A stretch of DNA of 64,000 nucleotides. It comes from Buddleja alternifolia. Its lineage: Eukaryota; Streptophyta; Magnoliopsida; Lamiales; Scrophulariaceae. Below are positions 21,655 to 34,800 of this stretch, piece by piece. The position numbers were made by a program, and so were the translations under genes. Location of the stretch: assembly GCA_019426215.1 (NCBI GenBank), contig CM033391.1:6870708-6934707 (forward strand), in the 5' to 3' direction. The notes under the pieces were generated by a model. It ran no database searches. It was not told where the DNA came from and was given only the letters and a program-made list of their open reading frames with translations. Numbering within the stretch: the stretch's first letter is position 1; each line of letters begins with the position of its first letter.

Positions 21655-22893
21655 CTGAGTATGGCTCTGATACTCGATTTAGACGAAAACTTACGGATGA
21701 AGTGGATGCAAATAGTTTGAAGAAAATCATAACTAATGGAAAAGATTCATCAGGTTTAAGAAGGTTTAAGTTAGCTGGGGAAACATTATTAACCAGACAT
21801 AATACACCGAGCCCTGATATAGGTAACGCAAATTTATCATCAAGTTATTCTGTTTCCAAGCAATCTGCAAAAACACTTAGTGTGCCAGAGTGGAGGAGGA
21901 AGAAAGAGAAGAGCATAATACAGGTGCCGATGGAATCTAGGAAAGTCGAAATTCCCTTGGAATCAGTTGGTATTAAGAGAAAGAAAATGACTGCTCGTGC
22001 TTTCAGGGCTCTATTTAAAAGACAGCGGTTAGGTATATTAATCTCTATGTTTGCCTGCTTCTTAATGTTTTTGACCTTAATATGTAGTTCATGATACTGT
22101 TTGTTATACCTATATCTGCTCATTCTAATTTCCAAGATATTTACAGTACACTTTGGAAGAGTTGTTGGTTTCGATTATGATAAACAACCAAAAATTAGAT
22201 TGTGTTGCCAGATGACGTCTGTGGTGTTTCATGATACAGTGAAATTACCCGTAATGTATGTTTTTTCTGATGAATTTTCCCTATGTAGGCCTAAATGTTG
22301 CTGTGGAGCTGGAAGGATCAGATAAACTATCTCATTCTTGCAGTGGTAACAATAGAGAAATTGGCTCTGAGCCAATGGGGAAAAGAGAGGATGTTAGTGA
22401 TGAGAGCAGTAGAAGGGTGGTCGCAGAATTGAGAGACGGGAGCGTTGATAGAGCTTCTGATGGCCCTCTTCAGAAATTAACTGATAGTTTCCATGATGCA
22501 AACATATTGGGAAATGAGATCAGTGTGGATCCTAACCTTATGGATAATGTTGTGGATGAGCCTTCACGGGTTAGTTCGGATTTCAGAGGAACCCTTGATG
22601 ATTCTGAAAGGCTGGCAACACATCATTCTCCTACAAAGAATAAGGATGCTCTTGAGTCAGAATGTTTAACTCGCCCGAGGAAATCGCAGCGTGATGCTAT
22701 AAATTCAGAAAGTGGTGAGAAATGTATGCATCCAAAAGGTATGTTCGACATTATTGGTACAAATTTAGATCTTGCTTTTAATCAATATCGGTAAAGATGT
22801 TTTCCTGACAATTGCAGAGACTATACCACTGTATGCTAAGCGTTCAATTCGCAGTCTTACGGGGACTTGTACTTTATGCTCTAAAGAAAAAAG
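21655..22893 (+). CDS. MOM1-like: MOM1-like exons 1-3: basic, Ser-rich N-terminus
   Basis: Exons 21655-22032, 22289-22738 and 22818-22893. Exon 1 encodes Ser/Arg/Lys-rich sequence with SSGLRRF, WRRKKEK and MTARAFRALFKRQR, the last like a short conserved chromatin-protein motif. Exon 2 is acidic and low in structure. Exon 3 ends in CTLCSKEKR, where a CxxC pair continues into exon 4 (CSCDC), so a small zinc-binding patch is possible. Splice phases are 1, 1 and 2 at the exon ends. The coding start must lie in an upstream exon that I could not identify between 21000 and 21650. Confidence 0.7.
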
Positions 22894-25800
22894 GTATATC
22901 TTAAGCTTCCAAATCAAGGCTTTTTCGTTTGTTAAATTTTCGATGAAATGCTTCATTAATGTGAACCAATGAATCTCTCCTTTGTAAACCAGAAGATTTT
23001 AGCTATCAATACATGTGTATGTATCATCTAAGAAGTGATCAAGAGGAAATATAATTGCAGAAACCGTTCCTTAGTCCAAAACAAGAGAGAACTCAAAAAC
23101 TCTTTCTTCAAATTTTCATTTCCAGTCTTTCTTAATCAATAATTTTTATTTCATGTTCCATTGTATGCTTTCTTTATGTTTTTTTATCTTTCCCTTTTTT
23201 GAGTTTATAGCATATACTGGCTACACTTGAACAAATTCCTGAAACATCTCGCTAAGTTCTTAAAGCATACTATACATACCACTTACCACATTAGATGTTG
23301 GTGTGTATAATTTATTGGTTTGGAAGCTGGCTGGGAACTTGGATATGCTTTGGGCTAGTAGTTTGCAAATGCCTGAGTACTTGTTGGGTATCACTGAAGT
23401 AATATTGGAAACAATTTCGCTGATGCGAATCACAATCCTCTTTTCCAAAAAAAAAAAAAAAAAAAAAATGCATGACCCTTGAAGCTACCTTGTAGTTTAT
23501 GTGATAGAGCCCTTTAGAATTTTATGTTATGAGAAGCCATTCTGGTACCGGAATTGCCTTCCATTTGGATCTTGTCTAAAATACTTGGGCTATGTCTGGA
23601 TGTGTTTTTAAAGCACTTTCAATGGGTATTTTGAGAAAGTACAAGAAATTGTGTCCTCTTCGGATTGATTCAAGAATGATGGAATGTTTCGTTGTGTTTT
23701 GGAAAATGAGTTGGAGTTGGTGCAGAATGTTGAAGATTATGAAATTATTATTTAATTGAGATATTAAATATGAATATATTAAATAAATAGTATAATCAAT
23801 CAATTAATTCGTGTTATAGTACCTAAAATTTGTAATAAATTATAAGTACTCATAATTACTAATATTAAAAAAATAAAGATTTATTTTAATTTTACGCTTG
23901 TAATAAACAACAAAAACTAATATTATGTTACATGAAATTAAGTTTTCTACATTTCGTAATAAATTTAAAACAATTAAATCATTAATATTGTAATAGTTAG
24001 ATATATTAACAATTAGCTGATATTATAATAGATTAAATCTAAAATTATTAAAAAATAATTATCAAATATAACATAAATGTGTTTATAATTGACCTTGTGA
24101 AAACAATTTAATTACGTCCTGACATAAATATAAAAAGATAAAATAAAATTATATGAAGTATTTATATTAGTATGTCTGTAAAATATTAAAATGATTAAAT
24201 AATTATTATAAATAATTAAATTGTATCAGTTTGATATGCTAATAATTCGTTATATTTCGGCATAATTTGTAAAAAATAATATTATATTTTATGAAATTTT
24301 AGTTACATGCAAATTTATTTGAGATATTCCATATAAATATATATAACAGATAACATAAAGGTAATTATTGGTATTATTATGTTGTTACATGTTTTAATAT
24401 ATTATACATATTGAAACTTAATAGTATTATATTATCGACAAAGTTATTAGATAAATAATGTCATAGTTTTTAGATATATTAATAATTAATTTTTATAACT
24501 ACATTAAAAGTAATATGTCAAAACTAATTATCAAATATGACAGTTAGGCATATTTATGATTAACCTACTGATATAAAACAAGTATTAATTAATGTGGTTT
24601 AATTATAAATTCCCTATTAAAAAAGTTATATATTTTATATTAAAATCAGTTTAATTAAAAATATTAATAAAGTTATTAAAATTGAACACAAAAATAAAAT
24701 AAACTAATTGGTGTATAAAATATAGTAAAGTAAGAGGGATAGAAATCTGTACAGTTGGAGTATAGAATTATTGAGGAGAGATACTGTGAAGTGGTTGATA
24801 AAAATAAATGATGGTTAATTAACGAAAATGAAAATGAGCCTTTTCATTAGAAAATGACACTAGTATGTAGTTTCATTTTCAAAATGAGTCGAAAATGCAA
24901 AAGCTCTTCCTGAAACACTTCCAAACACAGTCTTGTTATTCACTTGTTATTGGCTAAGTGATGTACGGCTGGGTTTCTTGTTTGCTTTCGCTAGAACTTT
25001 TGGATAGCATAAATATGATGCAAATACGTGGTTTGAATATGTGGTCTCGTTGTAAAGCTTTTATGTGATGCCCCATCCCCCCATGGGATTAGGATGTGAA
25101 AAGTGAACAACTTATAGGCAAAAGATCCCAGGTGCAACCGTCGGATAACCTTTTTGGGCAAGTTGCTTACAATCCCATTTCAGGTTGTACTAAGTAGGTT
25201 CGCAGGAAATTCTCGCTTCTAATGTGGCTTTCAAGCCAGGAGCTTGAGTGATGATGTCATGACCTATCAGAAGTGGGAAACCTGGGAGCCTAGTGTATGA
25301 AGTATAAAGTGCTAAGCACATGGGAGCCACTCTGGACACTTGTTGAAGACATCTTTAGAATCATTGCTTGATGATTGATCTTGGATTGTGTTACTCTGCA
25401 AAAAGGCTGCAGAGGTCTGTGAAACTTGAACACTTATAAGCACTGACTAATAGAACCTATGTGCAACGGTGCAACCATTAGATTCCCATTTGAACAAGCT
25501 GTTCACAGCTCTTTTACCCTGCACAATTCTCGTGTTGAACTGGCTTTTTGGGTCAGGTTGTCATACTCAATAGTCTATACATAGGTTTCAACGTTTGGTC
25601 TTAGTACTAAACCAAAAGGAAAAGAAGTTTCTGGAAAAAGAAAGAAAAATAGATCACAAAACTTCTTTATGTAGAAATGAAATAACAAAGTAAATGAACT
25701 CAATTTTTTTGTCAAAAGCGTGAATATAAGGTGTTGGTGTCAAATGCCGTCTATGTTGTACTTCTGAAGTGTATACACTTCATCGAACAGTGTACTTCAT

Positions 25801-28800
25801 AGTAGATGGGCTTGATTTTAGTAGTTTGCTGACTTTGTGTGAGATATTCTGACAACTATATTCTGTTGGTTTGGAGGCATTGTAAATTATTACAAGCTTG
25901 CTGCAGAACTCATGTGTCGATGGTTGGATGCATAACTTATGTTATTTATGATATCTGAGAAAAAAGAAGATAGCATTTTGTTTTGCAACTCCCTCAACCC
26001 TTTGCTCAACATAAGATAAAACAAAAACTAGAAATACAAGAATTCAGCTTTATTAAGATAACTAGTTTGTAACTTCTCTTGCAGGATAAGCTATAATTCA
26101 GCAGATATGGAGCTTTGTTCTTGCGATTGTACAGTAGAGAAGGAACTTGACAGCTCCTACACTTGTAAGGTTGGTCTGTAGTGCGTTACGAACTAAATGA
26201 AATGTACTTTTGACAAATGCCTGTCTTCTATCTACTAATAAAAGAAAGAGATAATTGTTGTTGGCGTGTGCTTTCGTTTTAGTTCTACTTTCTGAATCTT
26301 GATTTCTTCACTTCTATAAAATCACTTTTCCTGCAAAACCATGGCAAGAGTCTGCTTACCTAATGAAGAAAAAATGAAAAGGAAAAATGGTTTGATGTTT
26401 TTAGTTAACTACTTAGGAGATGGTTTATTTGACTTTTTTTTTCTTTTGTCTTTTTGATAAATGGTTTATTTGACTAGTATAAAATCAGTTTTCTCTATTA
26501 AGCACAAAAAGAATCTGTGTAAGTTGCAACAGTTAAAGAATGCTAAATACTTTTTGTTTTGATATTGTGTTGTTGAACTGCACAGATATCATGTTAAAAA
26601 ATGCAAATCTTTATTTTTTGGTACTCTTACCTGCATTTTATCACAAAATGGCCCGTGGTTGTTAGCTAGTATGATCAGATGTTGATGACTAATAAGGAGC
26701 ATTTACAGATGACAAGTGTTGGGAAGTAAGCTGAGAACTTTAGTGTTGTTGTTCTTAAGATGTTCTGTGTCATTTTGTCATCATGGTTTCCGGAGTTCCA
26801 TATAAAACGGATAACAGACTGGGTTTAGTGCCTGATCAATGAAAAAAGCTGAATGTCTTCCTTGTAAGTCGTCTTCAAGCAAGCTTTGGTGTTTACAACT
26901 TAATGACATAAAAATGAGATCCTAATTGTTGATCTTTTTAGTTATTTTTCAACATTTGTGAAGGATTGGACCGTCAGGACATTTTAGATAAGATGGAAGA
27001 GACTTCAGATTCTGGATTCTGAAGAGAAATTTAAGGAAAGAAGGGAAAAAAAGATGACCCTGAATCTCACCTGGATTCCCATGAGCATAATTTGAAGTTG
27101 CAATTATCAATATTTCTAATTATACTCGAGAAGTTGATTTATCCGGACCCTTGAATCCAGTTTAGGCATATGATTACAGAGTTTAGGGAACATCATTAAA
27201 TACGGACACTTTTTGGATCAGGACAATTCTACCATAACTAGCCTCGTAATACGACTTTAGTAATATTAAATATGATGTGGTTGCAAATATGATTTATTCC
27301 TTGTACTATTGACTTCTAGGAAATAGAATAATCACAAATTGAACAAATTGCTGATAAATGTCAATCTATATGAGTAAGATTTCTCCAGAGTCAACTCCAC
27401 ATGAAGACCTTGATTTTGATTCTTCTTTTCCATGCTACTCCATATTGATGTTTGCTACGAATACATGGAGAACGTATAGCATAAGTTTGTAATTGACGAG
27501 TTCAATCATACGGACAAGAGCCCCGTGGCAAACACTCAATGCTCTAGCTTTCTCAAACTTGACTATTCTAATATAACTTGTTTTGTGATTTATGTTATCT
27601 CAGTGTATTCACTTCAACTAGGATCTTTCTGCAGAACAACTTTTTCATGTCTGCTATCGTGTTTCCAAATGTTTAACCAATTTATTACTTGATCATTTAT
27701 CATCTCCACAACTTTAGCGGTAAAAGAAAATCCTGATTAAAAGGGATTTGCCATTGATAATTGTGATAATGCTGTTTTCTGGTATTGCACATTAGGATAA
27801 AGGTGACCATGGAGCTGCTGAAAAATGGGACCAGAGAAATCCATTGAACAAGAGGCATTCGAATTGTCAAATGGATGGCGATCAAAACGTATGCGCTGTA
27901 TGCAACAAACATGGCGAGCTCCTGTGGGTAAAACATTGTATTTAAGCTCTTCATACTAACATGGTCAATAATTCTCCATCTAGGGATAGAAAGATGCTTC
28001 TGATTTTATCTTTGTGTCTACTTGCTATGATGTCTTTAACGGGTTTGGAGGAAAATAGTTGGTTTTGTCTGATAGTAGTACTTCTATATGATTACAGATT
28101 GAAAAGTTATTGCCTGATTAACTTTTTCTTTCACCTTGAGATATGCCATGATATGTACCTCACATGCATTTGCAGGCGGTGCGAGGGAAAAAATTGCAAG
28201 AGATGCTATCATTTTTGTTGTCTAGGTTCTCCTGTAGCTGATGTATTGCCAGGCATTTGGTACTGCCCTGATTGTGCAATCAAGAAGCTACAATACGGTG
28301 TCCACTCTGTATCGGAGGGAGCTGAGTCTATTTGGGGTGTTAGAGAAGAGAAGGTATCAAATGATAAAGGTCTGACTTGTTTACTAGTTTACACGCATTT
28401 AACATTACTGGAAATCCCCCTTCAATTATTTTTTGTATTTGTTGGAACTGATTTAGATTATGAATATATATGGAGATTTAGTATTGATTTGATTAGGTTG
28501 CAATGTGATTTGAAGGTATTTCTCAACTGATTTGTTACACATGTTGTAATTTCACCTGTAAACATAGGTGATTATTGTAGTTCAAATTTAAGAGAGGATG
28601 AATGTCTTCTAGGCCCTTTTGAGTATTTCTCTCATTGATGTAGGCCAAATGATCAAACACATATGTCTCATATTCGACCTTTTTCTCTTTTCTCTTTATT
28701 CATCAAATTTCACATGGTATCACAGAAGGTTCAACCTGCTGTTCTTGTTTTGGTGACTGTGTGGCAATTCTGTCATTTTTTAATTACATAAAATTTCATC

Positions 28801-31800
28801 GTCTGGTTGATGGTATAAACCGCACACTCCAAGCAAGATCTCCATGTTCAACTTGAAGGGGAATGTTGGGAATCAAATTTGTTATAGAAAATCGTTTAAT
28901 TTGATTAGGATCATGGGTGTATATGGAGACGAGTGGTGATTTGATTAAAAATTGAGATATGATTCGGAGTGATTCCACCGGGGGTGAGGAAAGATCCGAC
29001 CTGTTACGATTACCATCGGGTTCTTGGTACATGTTCAGTCCGGTGACTAGAATTCCATCGATTCCATGCACGGCAAATCTTGACCCGATAAAAAGATCCA
29101 CATCCAACACGCGATCCCCATCCACCATCACGGCATTGAACCACTGATTTGTTACACATGTTGTAATGTCTCACCTAAAACATAGGTGATTATTGTAGTT
29201 CAACTTAAGAGAGAATGAATGTCTTATTCGCTATTGCATATTTGTCCCGCGGATGTATACACAATTGGCCCAAACCACCTACGTCCAGCATTCTTCTTCT
29301 TTCTCTGTTCATTTTGCTCATAAAATTTTACATGTTTATCCCCATAAAAAAAATATGATGACATTCACATATATTAAAATGTTATCAATGACTCTTAGGA
29401 TATCTTGCTTGTGGTTTTTTGCTTACTATTTGCTGATAATATGAACTAGACTGAGGTCTAGTTACACTATTAAAATGTCGATGTGTTATCTATTGTCACT
29501 CTTGCCATATCTTTGTTTCTGATTTTTCTCTTAATATTGTCTATTGAGTATAGGAACTCGGCAGAAGCAGTATCTTGTTAAGTACCATGGTCTTGCTCAC
29601 ATTCACAACCTTTGGGTGCCAGAGAAACTACTGCTTCTTGAAAACCCTTCTCTTTTTTATGCAAAAGATCAGGTTAAGTTACTGCTCGCATTAAAATCTA
29701 ATTAGATTGCTTAGATAATTAATTAGTTTGTCTAGTAGACAGAAATAACAGGATGATGATATCTTGAATCCTTATGCTTGTTCTTCTGACCTGCAGATTA
29801 GGAGGTGGAGTGTGGAGTGGACAATCCCGCATCGTTTGTTAAGGAAAAGATCTATTCTAGATAAGTCCCATGCAGCTTCTTCTTCTCATACTTCAGAAAG
29901 CAATTATGAGTGGCTTGTGAAATGGCATGGTCTTGATTATGACCATGCTAGTTGGGAGCTAGGTAATTCCTACTTTCTGAGCTCATCTGTAGGTCGGAAC
30001 CTCATGAAGGACTACGAAATTCGTCGTCAAAAGGCAAAGAAAGAAATTGATAAGGTGCTATACTTGTCACTTTCAACGTACAAGAGTATTTTTATTCTTT
30101 TTTCTTGTTGTTGATATTTTAAAGTATTTTCTTGATTGGATACATCAAATCCATATCGTTTTAGTATATCTCTGAACAGGTTTGTCCTGATATGGTATAA
30201 GCATGTTTTATTCCTGTATTTTAACAGTGTACTTATTTCATCTTAGTCTGCTTATAGGATTGACACTATCTTGGGTTGAATTTTTGGGCTTGGGTTTGTT
30301 TTTTGGTCTTGTGATCTTTATTTGATTTTTGATTGTGTTTTCAAGCCATCTTTACTCTATCGTTTATGCTACATCACAATTGAATAATTGTGAATATATG
30401 CTCCTTTTACTTATACTGCAGTGTCCCAAGGGTTCTTTTGAACTTTCAAAGCTTCCAGCCAGTGGAAAGAGTGTAAATGATAATGTACTGAAAAATGTGA
30501 ACAAACTGCGTGAGTGCTGGTACAAACGCCAGAATGCTGTTGTTTTTGATAATCAGGTGAATGTTTTGTTTATGTTGTTGGTTAAGATTAATAAGCATTT
30601 TTCGTTCTTCTTTATTATACTTGGGTATATTGGTTAATCGTATATAAGTACGGTTGAAACTGTTCCTTTGGTACCTTTTTCCGCTTGCTGTTTAATAATG
30701 GTGATCATAGTTGTTAAAGGCGCACAACCCTCGGGGGCCTGGATGCTAGCGGAGGCGCTGCCCTTATTAAAACGAGGCGCACAGTTGCGTCACAGTTGCG
30801 TCATTTTCATTAAATGTCAATTTGTTACCAGCTTTCCACAAGTAGTATACACAAACAAACAAATATATAGCAGACAACATATAATGGTATTACTGACTGA
30901 AACCTCACAGAACGAGGCATAAAGGGTATTTGTACTATTTAAAACAATTAGTTATTTCCGAATTGTAAGGTCAAAGTCTATGTTATTAGTTTAAATGTAT
31001 TACTGCACTTTAAGTTATTTACCACCTTGTTTGGTCATTCAATTGGAAACCTGCATCTAAATACAAGCCTGGAGTTCTGAGTATCTGACACAACCTCCAC
31101 ATTTATAAATTATAAAAAGGTCAAACTACTTGAGCAATGCCCTGTTATAATCTTCTATGCTGTCACCATTAACTACATCTTTTAATTATGCACAGAAATC
31201 TCTGTTACTTTCACTGGTCATGTCTGCCACTTCAAAATTTGAACAATAATTCAGTAAATGTTCTTCTCTTGGAGTTTGTGTAATTTTTTCCCTCTAAAAT
31301 GGAAAGTTTTTATAACATGACGATTTTTAACTTGAGTTGATGATACTTTTTTCATAGCACATGCACTAGTATACCTTTTTCACCTGTGAAATTGGAAGGT
31401 CTTATGACGTGACGATTCTTAACTTCAGTTGATGATCCTTTCTTCATAGCACATGCACTAGTATACCTTGGCTGCTAGAATCACATTGATATTGTATTGC
31501 ATTATTATAGAAGTGATATTTCCGTAATCTTGAAGCTTTTAGTCTTTGTAATGGATCTTATTTACTGTAAATTCTCAGGAACGAGAAATGACGGTGGCTT
31601 TCTTTATTCAGTCAATGGCTGAAATTTGTCAGTCTTTCCTAATTGTTGCGACCTCTGACTCATTTTCTCAATGGGAAGCTGAGCTTGCACGACTTGCACC
31701 ATCAGTTGATGTTGTTGTTTATAGCGGGAACATAGACACTAGAAAAGGGATTAGAGCATCAGAATTTTATGAAGAAGGAGGTCGTGTAATGCTCCAAGTA

Positions 31801-34800
31801 CTTTTGTCTTCCCCCACAGTTGTTCTTGAGGTATGGAGATTGCTTAGGATTTCCTATTTAGATATCAGGATTTTGCCAAATGGTTGCTGTAAATGAATAT
31901 GATTTTCCTGTTGATAAATATGGTCTTCCAAATTATTAGAGGTGCAATTTGGGTTTTAACCCAAGGGTTGGGTTCAATCAAATATTTTGAGGGAATAATT
32001 ACATGCATACCCCCTCACTGATTGTGTAACTACCAGTAACCCTACTGGGATTTTGCAAGTTACCAACAGACCCCCTGTCAAGGGTGAATTTGTATTATAT
32101 TTTTATTACCAGGGTTGAAATTGTAATGTGACGGGCGACGAAATTGTAATCTACTTTTACTAAAAAAGGAGGTTATGGTAATTTTTCAAACCTCAGTGTG
32201 TTTTTCCTAACTAGGATCTCAAACAGGGGTGTCTATGTAATTTACCTATTTTGAGTTGAGTCTACTTTGGCAGGGGTTATGTTTGGATCTGGGGTTATGT
32301 TTGGATCGAACCACTATGCATTTTTTGGGGAAAAAAAGAAACTACTTTTTTGTATTGGACCTGCCCGGAGCCTACCCAGTGTACCAATGTACTTGAGCCC
32401 ATTTTAGACCCGGTCCAGTTGTACACGACCCTACAATCGATTTGCAACCCACACAAATGCAAATTTCTGTGGTTGACATCAATAACATTAAGTTTTATTT
32501 ACATGGTATAGTAAAAGATTTATGTCTCTTCAAAATTCTCTTTCTTGAGGGGGCTACTTTACCTCATTTTGTCTTTTAAAAATATTGTGCAGGACATAGA
32601 CATGTTGAGTTGCATAAGATGGCAGTCAGTTATATTTGACGAGTACCAGCACTCTGGGATATCAATTGATCTCGAACAAATGAAGATGCTCACTACAGAC
32701 TTGAGGATACTTATCATTGGTGGTCAAATAAACGTATGTTTCTCAATAGTCTTGATATTAGATGACCTCTTGAGCTGTTAGAGGGGGGAGAAACTCGATA
32801 TTTGATCTCTAATACTTGATATTTTTGTTTATTTGTAATTTTTATTCTTTAGTTCTCTGTTTGACGTTCTCAGGACACAACTACCGAGTACCTTAACATT
32901 TTGTCATTGCTTGAATCTGATGCTGATTTTAACAAACTGAGGGGCTTGAAATCTGAGACAAACGACAATCTTAGTAAATTGAAAGAGAGATTATCACGTT
33001 TTATTGCATATGGAAGCACTTCTGAGGTTTCCAAGTTTGTCGAATATTGGGTTCCAGTTGAGATATCATATTGTCAGCTTGAGCAGTATTGCGCCACACT
33101 TATTTCCAACTCTATTCCTCTTTGCTCTTGTTCGAGAACTGATGAAGTTGGGGCCCTTCGTGATACTATTCCTACTTTGCGAAAGGTTTGTTGGTCATAT
33201 CAATGGTTGCTATACGAATCTTTTCTCCTTTTTTGGCAAGAAAAAGTCACATCTTTAGAATGCATCTCCAAATATGAGAAAAATCTATGTTAGAATAAGT
33301 CCAATGGTCCTACTGTTTATATCTCTCACACAGTAAGGCATATTGTATACGGTCCCCACACACACTTGTGTGAGAAAGATAGACACAGAATTCACACACA
33401 GACCATTGAACTCAGTCTGACATATAATTACACCCAAATATGTATCTCTTAGAGCATTTTTCATTAGTCTTAAAGCAAAGGGTTATAACTTTATCAAGAA
33501 CAAAGATTATCTCTTAGTGTCACTTGGAATACTGAAGACTCATCTCTCGTGACTCCTTTTGCCCGACTTGTGATACGTGTAAAACTGGTGCCTTGTTCCA
33601 TGTATTAGATGCAAAGCCAATCAACTTCCCTTCTTTATGTTACAAAAAGAGCACTTCATATCTCTACTTGTTTGTGCAACTAACAAGTTTTGAATTCTGA
33701 TTACGTGCCTTTTCTTTACAGTGTTGTGATCACCCTTATCTTGTGGATTCATCTATGCAAGAACGTGTGTTTGTTGAGAGGCGTCTTGCTACTGAGATTT
33801 TGGATATAGGGATAAAAGCAAGTGGCAAATTACGACTTCTTGATGAAATGCTTACAGAGGTCAAGACTCGAGGGTTACAAGTTCTGATACTTTTTCAGGT
33901 ATACCAAACGAGTGAATTGCATTAGTCACTTGTAAATAAAAAAATCTTTAATTTGAATTTTCCAAATTGATAAATTGTGTAATAAAGGCTTTATTGTTAA
34001 TGTTAAATATATTATGCAAGTCTTTTCAAATTTAAGATGTTAATTAACTTCATAATATATATTTTATTTTTGAGAAGATACCTCATTATTCAAGTTTAAA
34101 ATTGAAATCATATTGAAAATTTTAAATAAAATATTTCTATAAAAAACAACTGATAATTCTTTATTTAAAAGGTTACGGGTGATTTTGTAGAAAAATATAA
34201 TGGACCCCTAACTATTGAGTTTTTTGGATATAAAAATTTATTTGAGGATCTGTTTAGTAATTTTTCCTATTCCCACCTATTCCTGCGTGGTATTTTGTTT
34301 TACAGCTTTCTTAATCTACCTTTCTTGGTTTATGACATCAATTGCTTTGACTATTTTATGACAGTTGGTTCTCGGCTCGGGAGGAGTATCAAGTGGAGAT
34401 ATATTGGACGATTTTCTACGGCATAAATTTGGTGAAAATGCTTATGAACGTGTTCATGCTGGGCTTACCCTTTCCAGGAAGCAAGCTGCTTTGAATCGAT
34501 TCAACAAGGAAAATGGGAAGTTTGTTTTAATGTTAGAAAACCGTGCTTGTACTTCGACCATTAAACTTTCATCATTGGATATTATTGTCATATATGATAG
34601 TGACTGGAATCCAGAGAACGATTTGAGAGCACTGCAAAAGATATCTATTGATTCAACTGTTGATCACCAGATCAAAGTTTTCCGGTTATATTCATCCTAT
34701 ACGGTTGAAGAAAGAGCTCTAGTCCTTGCAAAGCAAAATCTAAATCTTAATAATAATTTGCAAACCTCAAGCAGAGCCATAAGTGACTCTCTACTCATGT

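Noticed and set aside
23589..24930. Complete hAT element in intron 3
   Set aside because: The ends are only weakly inverted and no 8-bp duplication is visible; kept only as a possible remnant.
28353..28355. Exon 6 ending at the AAG before GTATCA
   Set aside because: This would leave phase 0, and exon 7 would be read in a wrong frame. The donor at 28370 restores the chromodomain frame.
28796..29147. ORFs on both strands within the TRIM-like element
   Set aside because: They have no recognisable content and lie inside a non-coding intron element.
30712..30800. GC-rich phrase GTTAAAGGCGCACAACC as an exon
   Set aside because: It resembles a common plant repeat and has no splice context or conserved frame.
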